64,000 nucleotides of DNA from Heligmosomoides polygyrus polygyrus (taxonomy: Eukaryota > Nematoda > Chromadorea > Rhabditida > Heligmosomidae). The stretch covers positions 36,603,478 through 36,667,477 of the forward strand of contig OX377202.1 in NCBI GenBank assembly GCA_947396885.1, read 5' to 3'. Below the pieces are notes generated by a model. That model did no database searches and was not told where the DNA came from. It saw nothing but the letters and a program-made list of their open reading frames with translations. The position numbers and the translations under genes are program-made. Positions 11,990 to 22,382 of this stretch are shown here, in pieces. Positions within the stretch are counted from its first letter, which is position 1; each line of letters begins with the position of its first letter.

Positions 11990-12700
11990 CTGTAGCCCGA
12001 AGGCGAGGGTCAAGGCCTATCCGCCGCCAAACGTCGTGACTTCGCATCAATCCCGGAGAATAGAGCATCCCGACGTCATCCTTTCATATCTTTATTAGAT
12101 TCATTAAAGTAAAAAAATTGGCTTAACTATATAGGATAGTAAAGCAGGATACGGAAGGGCAAAATCTTCGAAACTGCTCTTATGGGGCCTATCTACCCTC
12201 TCTCGCACGTACGCGATTTCTTCTCTGAAGTACACCCTATCTAGAGGAGAGGAACAGATTGTGAAAGCCAGTGGAAACGTAAATGAATCAAGCGGTATTG
12301 GTAGACCACTCCATACCGTTAGCTGTCCAACGGCAGCAATATTCCTCCGAGTCATGTAGTCATTCTTCCAACACCGTCCCCACTCCCCATACTATCTTAT
12401 CCATGTAACTGCAGAGAAACCTAGTGAAAGTCAAGCACGCGCACACTCGTTGCATGAAGCCCTTAAAAGGTCTTCTGAAAATCCCACGAATGCTGTGCAA
12501 GGTCTGATCTCTGTCACGTCTTCTGGATCTAGACGCATGTTGTATAACGTTTGTGACACATTTGCTGAGTCCCGACGTTGCGACGTTGCGACGACTTTAT
12601 GACACGCCGTCTGCACCCCGACACACGTGGCACGACGTCTGTAGCACGTCTGTTCTGAAGCCCGATACACGTTGGACGATACTGAAAAAAAAAATAGTTA
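11990..12700 (+). repeat. Left part of a minisatellite-carrying repeat element
   Basis: This segment shares ordered blocks with 30,745-31,430 and 41,523-41,690. One is CCGCCAAACGTC followed by TCCCGGAGAATAGA.CA.CCCGAC. A second is TTCATTA-AGTAAAAAA-TTGG-TATATAG. A third is TATGGGGCCTATCTACCCTCTCTCGC-CGTACGCGATTTCTTC. Toward its end, degenerate ACGTCTGTAGCACGTCTGTTCTGAA-type units begin (12,530-12,690). It looks like the unique end of a mobile element whose body consists of minisatellites. I see no coding capacity or terminal repeats, so the transposon class is open. Confidence 0.5.
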
Positions 12701-13555
12701 ATCTGCCCTCACTGGTTCCTTACTGATCTCCCCTTCACTGGCCCCTTTCAGATGTCTCCCTGTACCGCTCCCTTCTCCCCTTCTTCACTGCTCCCCTTCA
12801 CTGGTCCCCCTTTACTGGTCCTCCCTTCACTGGTATCTCATTACTGGGGCTGGATTCATCAAATTTACTGCAGTAACTTTAACGGAGAAGTGTAAGTAAA
12901 AGCTCAGATAACGCGGCTTATCGCTCAGTATATCGCTTGACAAGCCGCGTTATCTGAGGTTTTGCTTACAATTCTCCCTTAAAGTTACTGCAGTAACTTT
13001 GATGAATCCGGCCCCTGGTCTCCTCTTCACTGACCCCTCCGCTGGTCTTCCTTTGCTGCTCCAATCTTCCCTATTCACTGTTCCCCTTCACTGGTCCCCT
13101 ATTACTGGTCTTCACTGGTTCCTCCTCCACTGGTCCTGCTTACCCCCACCCCCACCCCACCTCCTTTACCGATCTCCATTCGCTGGTCCCCCTTTATTGG
13201 TCCCCCTTATCGGGCCCCCTTTACCGGTTCCACATTCACTGGAGCACCCCTTGCTGCTTTACTGCTCCCCTCTTCCCTCTTCACTGTTCCCCTTCACTGC
13301 TCCCTTTACTGGTTCCGCTTTGCTGCCCTCCCCCCCCCCCCCTTACTGATTCCCTCTTCACTGATCCCCCTTTATCAGTCCCCTTGGTGCCTCCTGTCTC
13401 TTCACTGGTCCCGCTTTATTGGTCCCCCTTACCGGTGCCACCTTCACCGGACCACCCCTTCACTGGCTCCCCCCCCCCCCAAACTGGTCCCACCCTTACT
13501 GGTCCCCTGCTTATTGTCTCCCCTTTAGTGGTCCCTCATTGCATGTGTTCCGAGT
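12700..13555. repeat. Degenerate CACTGGTCCCC minisatellite array
   Basis: Roughly 12-17-nt units built on TTCACTGGTCCCC are repeated for about 850 bp with many variants. The same array is found at 41,690-42,790 and briefly at 31,135-31,165. Proline-rich open frames on the plus strand are by-products of the repeat. C runs of 13 and 12 nt occur at 13,330-13,342 and 13,469-13,480. The array is interrupted by a palindromic MITE at 12,845-13,017. Confidence 0.8.
12845..13017. mobile_element. Palindromic MITE inside the minisatellite
   Basis: Two arms of about 73-75 nt begin GGGGCTGGATTCATCAAA and, read inward from the right, GGGGCCGGATTCATCAAA. They share CTGCAGTAACTTTAA and CTCAGATAACGCGGCTT and leave a loop of about 20 nt. 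Including the adjacent bases, the right end reads CAGGGGC, a hAT-like terminus. The left end reads CTGGGGC, and the flanks do not give a clean duplication, so the superfamily is uncertain. Confidence 0.75.
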
Positions 13556-13776
13556 CTGGCAGCCCTAGCGCGACATCGGAAAAGGGTATTTACTCGAATT
13601 CGAGTACTCTGAATTCGAATATTCTTTTTCGAAATCTTTTTCCTTGAAAAGTTCTGAGAGCATAACTACAATAAAAGTGCAAAAGCTTACTTCCATCCGT
13701 TTGAATAGGAACATGAAGCGGAATGTTGCAGTTCTTCGAATACTACCGGTTCCACGTTGCATATTTCCAGCCCTGG

Positions 13777-13974
13777 CTAGAGGCGCCTGTGTGAATGATA
13801 GGATTTGAGAAGGAGTCCAATAACCGATAATGAAGTGGATGGCTGTTTCTTATCGGAGGCCTTCTTCGGCTTTTCTATTTCGATAAAATCAGAGTGTTTT
13901 CCTCTCTTTTGTTTGGCGTCGTTTTCTTTACTTAAAACCCCTGGAACGGGTTCATAACACAAATCCACCATCAC
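13777..13974 (-). CDS. Possible short coding exon, unrecognised
   Basis: An ATG at 13,971 opens a hydrophilic 64-codon frame (MVDLCYEPVPGVLSKEND and onward, Lys/Glu-rich) ending at 13,777. A possible donor at 13,824 and acceptor before 13,786 would join it in phase to a segment ending at donor GTAAGC before 13,691. That intron would be only 38 bp, at or below the nematode minimum. Composition is protein-like and unlike the flanking repeats. No domain is recognised. Confidence 0.28.
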   Translation of the reverse strand: MMVDLCYEPVPGVLSKENDAKQKRGKHSDFIEIEKPKKASDKKQPSTSLSVIGLLLKSYHSHRRL

Positions 13975-14054
13975 TTGCTTATAAGGTTGTCGGATTGTAA
14001 ATGCCTTTTTTGCTCAGAAAGAAATTTGGCTACAAGAAAAAAAATGACCATAGT

Positions 14055-14505
14055 TTAATACGAACGGTACTCTCCACTATTATCAATGATATGTGGGAAA
14101 CGTTGTCGCGGAGGGTGAGTGCCTTTTTGAAGAACTCGGGTGGCTGCGACTCGAAGAAGTTTGACACCCAAATTCGACTTCGTCACAATTCTTGAATTTT
14201 CTTCCGCCATGCCGTGCTGCATCGACCGGAGAAAATGGTAGTCTGATATCGCAATGTCTGGGCTATAAGGCGGATGAAGCAGAAAATCCCAGCCCAGCTC
14301 CCCAATTTTTTTCCTGCGTGATATTTGCGGCGTGCGGTCGAGCGTTGTCATGGAGAAGTTTCACAGTTGTTGTGTTCCTTGTTGTCGCAGTGCATGGCTC
14401 ACGCGGCTCAGTTGTTCTTTGTAAAGCTCTGCCGTAACTGCTTAGTCTCGGTACAGAACCTCAAAATACACCAGACCTTCTGGAAGCATGAAGGATGATT
14501 AAAAT
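14055..14505 (-). pseudogene. Mariner transposase, C-terminal half (dead)
   Basis: On the minus strand a frame from about 14,500 reads VYFEVLYRD then, after stops and frame changes, a degenerate LLHDNARPH region (NFSMTTLDRTP). It continues into GELGWDFLLHPPYSPDIAIS and DYHFLRSMQHG (14,200-14,300). The PPYSPD..SDYH block contains the third catalytic Asp of DD34D mariners. The C-terminal tail RVLQKGTHPPRQRF ends near 14,085. The N-terminal DNA-binding part and terminal repeats are absent. Confidence 0.85.
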
Positions 14506-15340
14506 TTCAAAAGACTAGTTTAAAACTGCTTTCCTGAGTAAAACTTTGCTTTTATCCTCCTAAAGCAACATTGACGCCGATTACAAGAATCCGCGGAAAA
14601 GATTTTTGGAGAGATAGCACAGGGACCAGGTGTATCGACTGCCCTTCGATAGTAACCATGGTAAGCATTCGTACGTCTCTGTGACAGTACAAAATAGAAC
14701 TGAAAGCGTATTCTAAAAGGAATGCTTTATTGTTTTAGCGCTGCTCCAGTGGAAGCGTTAATGTCTAGCTGATCAAGGTTGTAAAGACAAAACAAAGTTA
14801 TTTCCACACGAGTTCCGTGCAGTTCACAGCCAACTTAATTATTTACTTATTTCGATGCATGAATTAGAAAGCAGTAACGCTTGCAAAACTGAAAATAGAG
14901 CTACAATGATCAGTCAGACTAAAATATGCTGCTGAAATCAAGCAATTTACATTCGTGAATTCATGTCGGTGAAGGAGGTGCTTGTGGCAGGACGAAGGCA
15001 GGCTAACAAAGGATTCCTTATCACTGATAAAGAGGATGAAGTGCCAAAGATTTCTGCAAGTGAAAATCTTTGCCCTAACCTGCACCCCTGGAGTCCTGAA
15101 CTATGTTTGTCTCTTCTGTTTTTTTTGTAAGTGGTGCTAAAATACTAAATCCACCCTAGTCGGGGGGGGGGGGGGGCAAACGTTAGGTTTAATTTCAGGC
15201 CACACAACCCCTGAATTTAAATAGAAGCCCTCGCCTCATGGGACAACAGCTGAAGCTCTCGTAGAAACTCGGGGACTGTAGACGCAAATCACTGCATGCC
15301 CCTCCGATCAACAAAAAAGGTTCCCAACTCAAGGTGAGCT
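14506..15340. other. No gene recognised
   Basis: Only short frames occur. A run of 15 G is at 15,162-15,176. No repeats with clear ends were seen. Confidence 0.5.
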
Positions 15341-15344
15341 TTTG

Positions 15345-16420
15345 CGATGCTACAATACCGCCGGTGTCGGGCGGTCAAAAAGGCGGTTTGCGACGGAAAA
15401 ATCCGTCGCAAACGGTCGCATACTCATAACTCCTTTAATTTTGAGTTGTTTGAGAAACTGTTGGAACCATTCGATTCGTCTTCTCGAAATGTACGAAACT
15501 GTGTATAAAACTTTACCAGGCCACCGCGTTTTCGCCGTCGGTGGCCTAAAAGAAATAACTGCAGCAGGCTTTTGCGATTGGAGCACCTTATTTTCCAGGA
15601 ATGTGCATGTGACGTGCAGGGCGTATCTCAAGCATGGCGTGTTGTCAGTGCTCTGTCATGCCTGTTCCGAGAGTGCGCCGTGCACAATGCATGTAGGATG
15701 GAAGCTATCAATCGAATGGGCGGATGCATGTCCACTGGGTCTCTATCTTCGCTTGATGGAAAATGTAAGGCCTTCAAGATTATCTCGCACCGTTTGGAGA
15801 ATTTCATAAGAAATTTCCGGCCGTCCTACTTAGCATTTGCTCCTGTCAGTCCGATGAGCCTTTGAAATGAGCCGTACACAATGCATGTAGGATCGAACCT
15901 ATCAATCGAGTGAGCGGAAGCGGTTGAAATGTCGTGCTAAACAGCAAAGCTTACCCTCTTTAGTTGCTTAGTGCACACACTGAGAGCAACTTATACAATG
16001 AAGAGGTTTTAAGAAGCGAGAAGAGAGAGTGCGCCGTGCAAAATGCATATACGGTAGGACCGTTTGAAATTAGATTAGATTTGAAATTTCCTGCCGCCCT
16101 ACTCAGGAATTCCTGTCTTCTGTTCCGGGGAGGCTTTAGAGTACGTTGTGAACAAGGCGTATGGAATAGAACCTATCAATGGAGTGGAGCGACCGCTCAC
16201 AAATGCACGCGCGGGCGAGTTCGTAGCGCAATGACACTATCAAGTTCGAATCTTTCCTCAACTCAAGGACCATGTTGGGAGCACAAGCTTCTTGAAGTGC
16301 TCTAAAGCACAACGGTGCGGCTCATGAATGGACTAAATTACAGCGCTCCGAAAATGCAGGTGAGGCTTGTGCGACACAATTTTTTCCGATTTCGGTCGAC
16401 CACTGCGCGAAGATACGGCG
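15345..16420 (+). repeat. Decayed copies of the 25.5-26.6 kb foldback family
   Basis: 15,345-15,740 matches one arm of the foldback element at 25,540-26,590. Shared landmarks are TTGAG.TTTTTGAGAAACTGTTGGA, CTTGCGATTGGAG, GTATCTCAAGCATGGCGT, TCTGTCATGCC and ACAATGCATGTAGGAT. Further pieces with the CTATCAATCGA, CTACTCAGGAATTCCTG and GTGCGACACAATTTTTTCCGA blocks are scattered to 16,420. The 155-aa plus-strand open frame is a by-product of the repeat; I see no domain. Confidence 0.6.
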
Positions 16421-16616
16421 AGCCAAGGGCATGCAAATGCATAGGCGAGCGGAACACCTAAGGTGCTTTATGACGATATGCTCGCAACTCCCCAGCTACC
16501 TAAACTGCCTTAGCCCCATCTGCCATGTTAGGGCGGCGGACTTTGCGATTGAAGTTTCCTGCCCTCTTACTCGCCCACGTTTGGGTTTCCGACACTCCCA
16601 GTAAAACCGGTGGGTG

Positions 16617-16875
16617 CCAGTGCTCGAGGTCGACGGCCAAAAGCTGGCCCAGTCGCTTGCTATTGTCCGTTATCGGGCTAGGGAGTTCGGTATACGCTCT
16701 GCACGAGTGGAGGCGACTTTGGGGGAAAAGCGTCGTATACTTCCTTTTAAGAATATGCTGGAGAGACTCCTTTCGAAGAAGCGTGGTCGACTCGATTGGC
16801 GACCAGTACAAGGACTTCGTCAACGAGGCTCGCCCCTACTTCAGAGTCGCGCTAGGCTTCCAGGAAGGTGACGAG
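16617..16875 (+). pseudogene. Glutathione S-transferase fragment (sigma-like, nematode type)
   Basis: Two exon pieces are recognisable. 16,617-16,689 encodes PVLEVDGQKLAQSLAIVRY, the end of the thioredoxin-fold glutathione-binding domain with its conserved QS pair, and stops at a donor GTATAC. 16,786-16,875 encodes VDSIGDQYKDFVNEARPYF and RVALGFQEGDE from the helical domain, ending at donor GTGAGC. The 88-96 bp between them ends in TTTCGAAG, a poor acceptor. A one-base loss in GCGTGGTCGAC shifts the frame. The N-terminal catalytic exon and C-terminal exon are not in view. GSTs conjugate glutathione to electrophiles and are prominent detoxification proteins of hookworms. This copy is most likely a broken fragment. 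Confidence 0.8.
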
Positions 16876-17735
16876 GTGAGCTTGTGAACAAATAGAGTGA
16901 CCACTAGATTGAGCCATGCATTTGTCCACTATTGTAGCTTTAGTAGCTATACATGCATAACTGAGCGCGCCATTAAGAATGCCGTTCTGAAAGGTTCCCT
17001 GCAATATACCGAATGCGTGCAAACCAGGAAAGGAAATCTTCTCTACGCGTTATTCGTGCAAAACTCCCCTGGAACAGGTGGTTTCTCTAGGGGTGTCTGC
17101 ACGAATCACGCGAATGAAACTGAATCTTCTTCTGGTGAATTACGTGCCCTATTAGAAGTTAAAGGGTAACCGCTGTTAAGGGAAGTCTAGAGTTTAACTC
17201 TGCTCAAGACCTATCGAACAAAAGTGCGCCTCACTAGACCTTTCATTTTACGTTCCGCAGAATTATAAATGAGGATATTTCGTCGTTACTCGAATATGTC
17301 AGCTAGCCGAGATGGTACAGTTTTATTCGGCTGCTGTTTCGGCCTTATCGCCTTCATGTCTTCGTCGGCGCCTGGAAAGCCAGAAACGCGTAAAATTATC
17401 CCACCAAGCACCATTTCAAACTGAGCGAACAAATTCAAAGGGCCGAGTGGACTAGAAAAGAACCATGCAACCGAAGCTAGAAGGCTCGCCTAGACGTGCG
17501 GAGAAGAACTCGCTGGAGTCGCTCACAGACCAAATGGTTAGTAGGTGAGCAAGAAGGCGTGCCGCGGCCCCTGACCTGAGGGCTCTGAAGGTGAGAATCC
17601 ACAGAAGTCAAGGAATGGAACGAGTTCGTTAGCTATGGCTAGGCACTCATCTTTTCTGTTCATTTTTGCACTTTTGCTGTGTATCCAAAACGCTTCCAAT
17701 GTTTCGCGTTGTTCGTTTTTCGTTTCGTTTCTCTT
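16876..17735. other. No gene recognised
   Basis: No coding exon or bounded repeat was seen. The sequence near 17,320-17,380 is GC-rich and could belong to the adjacent Penelope-like element. Confidence 0.45.
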
Positions 17736-17738
17736 GCG

Positions 17739-18430
17739 CTAGAATTCGCACGGCCACCTTAAACACTGCGTTATCGTGTACTTGGACCAATGAAATCCCA
17801 GAGGAGTTGAACGGTTTGACCTTTTGAGTCCATCGATGTGCTCCTTAACCTGCACGCATAGCGGTCGACCCGTTTCCCCCACATATTCCTCGCCGCACCG
17901 TCTGCGCGAAATGACGTAGTTGGCCCCCGAGATCAAGCAATAACCCATTCGCCCGTATGGGCACATGACGCACTCAAGGGTAGGGCAATATCGATCGTAA
18001 AGACGATTTCGGATGCGCCGCCGCTTAAGGTTAGGGGTGGTATTTCTACCAACCTCACCGTGTCACCCAGATCAGGACGACGTAAGCAGGCCAGGATAGA
18101 CACGCTCACTGCGTCATCTATGAATGGAAACAGAACGGGAACGTTTTGTTGTCGTCCTCCATACCGTTAGGCCTGCGTCCGGAGGGCAATATGCGCGCTG
18201 GTTGGCTGGTTGTGGGGTAGACATTGGAATGAGCAATGCCTCGAGCCTTCTCCAGAGATTCTGCCTTTTCCTCGCTCCCAGATGAGACCTTTTCTTCCCA
18301 TTTGAACATGTTTCTTGTAACACCCATATTTGTTTTTAGGGGATGTGCAGACCGAAAGTGAATAATTATATTATTCTTACTGGGTTTTCGGTACCACATT
18401 GTTCTATAGAAACCTCTCCCCCTCCTTAGT
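17739..18430 (-). mobile_element. Penelope-like element fragment with GIY-YIG endonuclease
   Basis: On the minus strand, WYRKPSKNNIIIHFRSAHPL (about 18,340-18,400) is the post-RT block of Penelope-like retroelements. About 130 codons later comes RRRIRNRLYDRYCPTLECVM, then CPYGRMGYCLISG, NYVISRRRCGEEYVGETGR and VQVKEHIDG. In the GIY-YIG nuclease module the first motif has become NYV and the second is YVG. Penelope-like elements use this nuclease with an RT for retrotransposition. The frame is broken near 18,110-18,000, and the RT upstream is replaced by an RTE fragment. Confidence 0.75.
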
Positions 18431-18484
18431 TGGACTGAACCTTCAGGAAAGGTAGCCAGTCCTCGTCCGGCTTCTCCCGGGTGA

Positions 18485-18770
18485 ACTGTACTGGGAGCTT
18501 TCGCTTCAGTCACAGACGTCCGAATCAGTTTGTCAGAGACTCGTAGGAAAGATGTTCATGGGCAAGTGCACATTGACGAGAAAAGCAACGCCGCCTACTC
18601 CCCTGTTGTCGAATCTTTCGAGAAACGGTTCTTCTCCTGAATCGCAGACAGTGGTAGGGAATGGTTTCCTCTCGTTCCGGTCAGTCCGATGATGACGTTC
18701 TTTAGCTTCTTGGCTTCAATCATCAGAATCTGACGGATGCTTCTGATGCAGGCGTGTAAGTAGATATCGT
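18485..18770 (-). mobile_element. RTE endonuclease fragment
   Basis: The minus strand aligns with 23,630-23,860 of RTE copy B. Shared landmarks are ATCAGAAG..CGTCAGATTCTGATG, CTGACCGGAACGAGAGG, GACAACAGGGGAGTAGGCGG and CATGAACATC, ending in TCTGTGACTGAAGCG. It corresponds to the N-terminal endonuclease region and abuts the Penelope-like fragment directly. Confidence 0.65.
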
Positions 18771-18949
18771 CGTCTTACGCCTTTTCGGACTGCACAATCT
18801 GGTTAGGAGATAAGATTTTAGCAACCTCTCCTTTCTCGCCCTACCCATCACTTCAAAATCTCTTTTCGAGTTAGAGAAATTTGGTCCTAGCCCTTTAGTG
18901 CAGCTGTTTCGTCAGGGTCTATCGTGCGAATGAAGAACTTCGGACAGCC

Positions 18950-19175
18950 AGACATTTTGAGGAGACGAGCAACACCTTCAAGGCAGCCTCGAACCACGTT
19001 ACTATGTACTTCAAGCCTACCAATTGCAAGCGTTGCGTGGCTTGGCCGACATACAGAATACAATCTGTGCGGACGCGAACCCATCTACACACTTTGTTCA
19101 TGAACATGCCACGCCCACGCAGAAGGTATGTGCCGATTCGGCACCGCAGGAGCAGGGAGTCAATCCTCAGAACCC
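18950..19175 (+). repeat. Dispersed repeat shared with 3,985-4,185
   Basis: Second copy of the repeat described at 3,985-4,185, same orientation, with the CATGAACATGCCACGCCCACG block at 19,098-19,118. Its relation to the adjoining retroelement fragments is unclear. Confidence 0.4.
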
Positions 19176-19470
19176 ATCTGCACCTATAAGCGCTACACGA
19201 TTACATTGGATTCGCGATTCATCCCTATCTACCACAATGGGACACGTCATGTGCCCCTACAACAAGCTGCAGGAGATCAATCTGACAAGAGAGTCCGAAG
19301 ACTGTTTGATGAGGAGACGATGGGAAAATCAAAATTGCCAACAAAAAAGGCAAAAGTGCACGGAATTATATCGTACTGTCACTGCTAAAAAAGGGGAGAA
19401 TTGCAACCGAGAAGCCTGCAGTAATATGCTTTCCGGGTGGCTTTCTAATAAGAAATTAGTATCAACTAAC

Positions 19471-19685
19471 CTTTGGCAACATATCTCTTGTAGCTAAAGT
19501 ACAAGTATGACAAAGTGACAATTACAACTGATATGACGACTACAATGACTGCTATTGAGACCATGTCTTTTTGCCTAAATGTAGGATAGTCAGAAATTTA
19601 AAAAAAATCAGCCCTCACAGGCAGGTGAAATTCGACTATGCCAACTCACTGCTCCTTTTCCGAGTCGTCCTCATCATCAGTGCCT
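19471..19685 (-). CDS. Membrane-span exons, probable 3' part of a mucin-like membrane protein gene
   Basis: Two splice-flanked exons lie on the minus strand. 19,650-19,685 (acceptor AATTTTTAG, donor GTGAGT) encodes the acidic GTDDEDDSEKEQ. 19,471-19,574 (acceptor ACATTTAG, donor GTTAGT) encodes QKDMVSIAVIVVVISVV and IVTLSYLYF, followed by SYKRYVAK: one hydrophobic helix with a basic stop-transfer tail. The two join in phase. The acidic exon begins with one codon base and the Thr-rich exon at 29,586-30,150 ends with two, so all three are phase-compatible. The inferred product is a type I membrane protein with a mucin-like ectodomain. The ~10-kb intron and the cytoplasmic exon are not proven. 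Confidence 0.45.
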
Positions 19686-20358
19686 CTAAAAATTAAGTAC
19701 TTCTTCTTATATTTTATAAGGAGAAAATGAAAAGCTGTTTGTTTCATCTTGGTTTTTTCTCGAAGAATATCTTAGTGGAACATGCGCTATTAGAAAAAAC
19801 TTTCAAAATCACACCAATCTAGAGATTCCACTAACAGGAGATCGCACCTTTGGCAACCCTCTCGATCAGTTTGACTAGAAATTTATTTTAGTCTGGACTA
19901 TCTGCGCTGAATTTCAGGTAGAAAAATGATGATCTCATGTAACCAAAACCTATAACCGAGAAGTTCACAAGGTGCGCTACTTCTCTTCCTAGGAGGATAT
20001 TTCATGGGTGAAGCAATCTGCAAATTCTTGCTGCAAAGGATTCAGAGGGTATCACGCTCATGTACACAATATTTGCATCTTATACCTCTTATATTTTTAT
20101 TATCGCTAGATCATGTTTTCGTCATTAAGAAGCGGAGGAAAGGATATCGGCAGAAAATTGGAGAAGAGATAAGTCACGGATCGACTCCATTGTCTTTGAT
20201 CTGCTTAACGAGATATTTTATAGTGGGTTGCCCCTTTCTGACTATTATGTGGATAGGACCAGTTTCAGTGGCCGTAAATTGTGTAGGCTTCAAGGACTTT
20301 GCAGAAATGGAACACACCTTAAATCCATTTGGAGGGTGGAGATTCTCACAGTGCTATT
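19686..20358. other. No clear gene
   Basis: Possible tiny exons on the minus strand could not be distinguished from chance. A 144-aa plus-strand frame starting at 20,004 has no splice or domain support and runs into the mariner terminal repeat. Confidence 0.4.
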
Positions 20359-20360
20359 TA

Positions 20361-21623
20361 TTAGGTTGGAAAAAAAGTCTCTTCACAATTCGAAAAGTTT
20401 TTTGCCGTTCTCCTTGTAAACGCACTAGCCAATATTGATTGCTGATTTCGTAATCATACCACACTTGTTTACCGTGCGGACGCGGATACAGGTCAAGACC
20501 CTTCTTGTACTTCGTTATCCATTCAATCTTTCGGACTCGATGCCAGATCTACCTCATGGCCATTTTCGGCACGGCATTCTTCATGAATTCATTAAAGGAT
20601 CTGCATCACGTCAGGCAGCCGACCAAATTAACCATATATATGGCTTGGGATATACTACTCATCGCACCTGTTATGAATGGTCTGGAAAGTTTTTAAAGGG
20701 AGATTATTCACTCGAAGACACGGCAAGGTCGGGGGGCCAGCTGAATTGGACGACACTGAAGTACTCCATCTTCTTCGTACCGATAGTGGGCAGGGGACAT
20801 GTCAACTGGCAGAGAAGCTCGAAGTATCTCAAAGGATAGTAGGAATCCAGCTGATGGGTCTTGGCTTTGCATGGAAATTTGGAGCTTGGATTCCGCATGC
20901 CCTGTCAGGCACTCAGAAAGGTCAGCGACTCTCCATCGCTACTTCTCTTCTGTCCAGACACAAGAGAAAATCGTTTCTGCCGCGGATTGTGACAGGCGAT
21001 GAGTCTTGGGTTCTGTATGCCAACTTCCGAAGAAAAAGGCATTGAGTACAAAGAGAAGAGAACCCTTGGCCTGATCTCAAGCCAATGTTCACGAAAGGAA
21101 CATTCTCTTGAGTGTTTGGTGGGATGTCAGAGGAGTGATTTGCTGGGAAACTCTCAGAAATGGAGAGACACTTACTGCTGCCACATACTGTGGCCAACTC
21201 CACAAAGTCGTCGCAACTCTCCAAGAAAAGAGGCTGGAGAAGTCAAAGGTGATGATCCTGCATGACGATGCGAAACCTCTTGTTGCAAGACTCACTAGAG
21301 AAATAATAAAGGAGCTGTGTTGGGAGGTAATGCCACATCCACCGTATAGCTCTGATCTCGCCCCTACTGATTGCCATCTCTTCCGTGCTCCCAAGCAGGA
21401 AATTGGAGAGAAATATTTTGAAATGAATGAAGACCTCAAAAATTAAATTCAGCAATAGTTCGACTTCAGAACTGCAGTCTTTTAAGCGAGAGGAATTGGA
21501 AAATTACCCAGTCTTTGGAGAAGTGTAGTGGAACAAAATGGAGTTTATCTCAATTGATTTGATTTTGTAGTTGTGGAGAAATAAATCTTTGAAAAAAATG
21601 AAAAGACTTTTTTTCCAACCTAA
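20361..21623 (+). mobile_element. Mariner transposon with intact terminal inverted repeats
   Basis: A perfect 20-bp inverted repeat, TTAGGTTGGAAAAAAAGTCT, occupies 20,361-20,380 and, inverted, 21,604-21,623. TA dinucleotides flank it at 20,359-20,360 and 21,624-21,625, the standard mariner target duplication. The 1,263-bp length is normal for a full mariner. The ends are well preserved, so the insertion is relatively young or the ends are still mobilisable in trans. The encoded transposase is frameshifted. Confidence 0.93.
20540..21446 (+). pseudogene. Mariner transposase, frameshifted
   Basis: From an ATG at 20,540 the first frame encodes the paired-type helix-turn-helix region (HFRHGILHEFIKGSASRQAA ... 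YSLEDTARSGG). A shift near 20,740 continues it as ELDDTEVLHLLRTDSGQGTC and later GDESWVLY, the first catalytic Asp (about 20,997-21,020). A second shift near 21,040 leads to VICWETL, KVMILHDDAKP (second Asp; HDN is HDD here) and PPYSSDLAPTDCHLF (third Asp, about 21,330-21,380), ending at TAA 21,444-21,446. The DD34D spacing looks intact, but at least two frameshifts make the copy inactive. The normal role is cut-and-paste at TA sites. Confidence 0.88.
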
Positions 21624-21866
21624 TATTTCGACCAGACATACCCCTGACGCAGTTCCCTGGTTAGGTGGGCTGAGCTGAACACGGGCACTCAAGTACAGGC
21701 TCTTGATATAGGACTGACAAGGAAATGTTACCAACTCACGGCCCTGTGAGCGGAGTCCAGAACGACAGTCAGTTTTTGCTGAATGCTTTTTTAAGACCTG
21801 AAAAAAGGGTGTGAAGACGTGTGTGCAACACTCATCAGCCTCTGTGACACCCATCGAAGTGAGCCT

Positions 21867-21940
21867 CGATGGCGCAGTCGGTGGGATTGCCGCCTCGTAG
21901 GAGCACACTGGTGGGTTTCTCAGCTCGAGTCCGAGCGCTT
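21867..21940 (+). pseudogene. tRNA-like sequence in the left arm
   Basis: A-box-like TGGCGCAGTCGG at about 21,870-21,881 and B-box-like GCTCGAGTCCGAG near 21,924-21,936 are spaced as in tRNA genes. A full cloverleaf is not convincing. A diverged inverted counterpart occurs in the right arm (about 22,700-22,775). Confidence 0.45.
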
Positions 21941-22160
21941 CCAATATTTTTGCACGTATTAACTTGCTCTTATTACACTTTCTCGTGATCACAGGAGTCA
22001 ATTCTAGACCATCATTGCTTACAGCAAACCAAGGCTATTTGCGCCTTCATATGTGTTAGTTTTTTCTAATATTTATATCTGCACCATATCATTTCTCTAG
22101 AAATAAAAAGTCTTATGTATTATTGAACTAAAAGTCGTATATTTATTATTTCCCTCTTAG

Positions 22161-22382
22161 TCAACAGATATGGTGCAAAACTATGAAACAAGTAAAACAC
22201 AGGCGCTTGTCACACCAGCAGCACCCTCCTACAAAAGCCAGTGAGGGACAATCTTCTCCCTGACACGGAATGACCACTTCTTCTTCATTGAACGCGTAAT
22301 CTGTGGATGTAGAAAAGAGTCCTGGGTGAACATCAACGTAACCAGCTGCCACCCACGCGTATGAAAGACACGGCCGGAACAC
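22161..22382 (-). pseudogene. DDE transposase C-terminal piece with Cys-rich tail
   Basis: The frame reads YAWVAAGYVDVHPGLFSTS, then a tail with C-x4-C, C-C-x-x-C and C-x-x-C spacing ending LCFTCFIVLHHIC. The same YAWVAAGYV.THPGHFSTP block and Cys-rich tail occur twice at 36.3-37.5 kb. I associate this ending with a family of DDE transposases that finish in a zinc-binding tail. It is truncated before the catalytic core. Confidence 0.6.

Noticed and set aside
15342..15809. 155-aa plus-strand open frame
   Set aside because: It is a copy of the foldback repeat at 25.5-26.6 kb and has no domain or splice context.
22161..22382. Possible secreted Cys-rich peptide
   Set aside because: It matches the Cys-rich tail of the DDE transposase also present at 36-37.5 kb.
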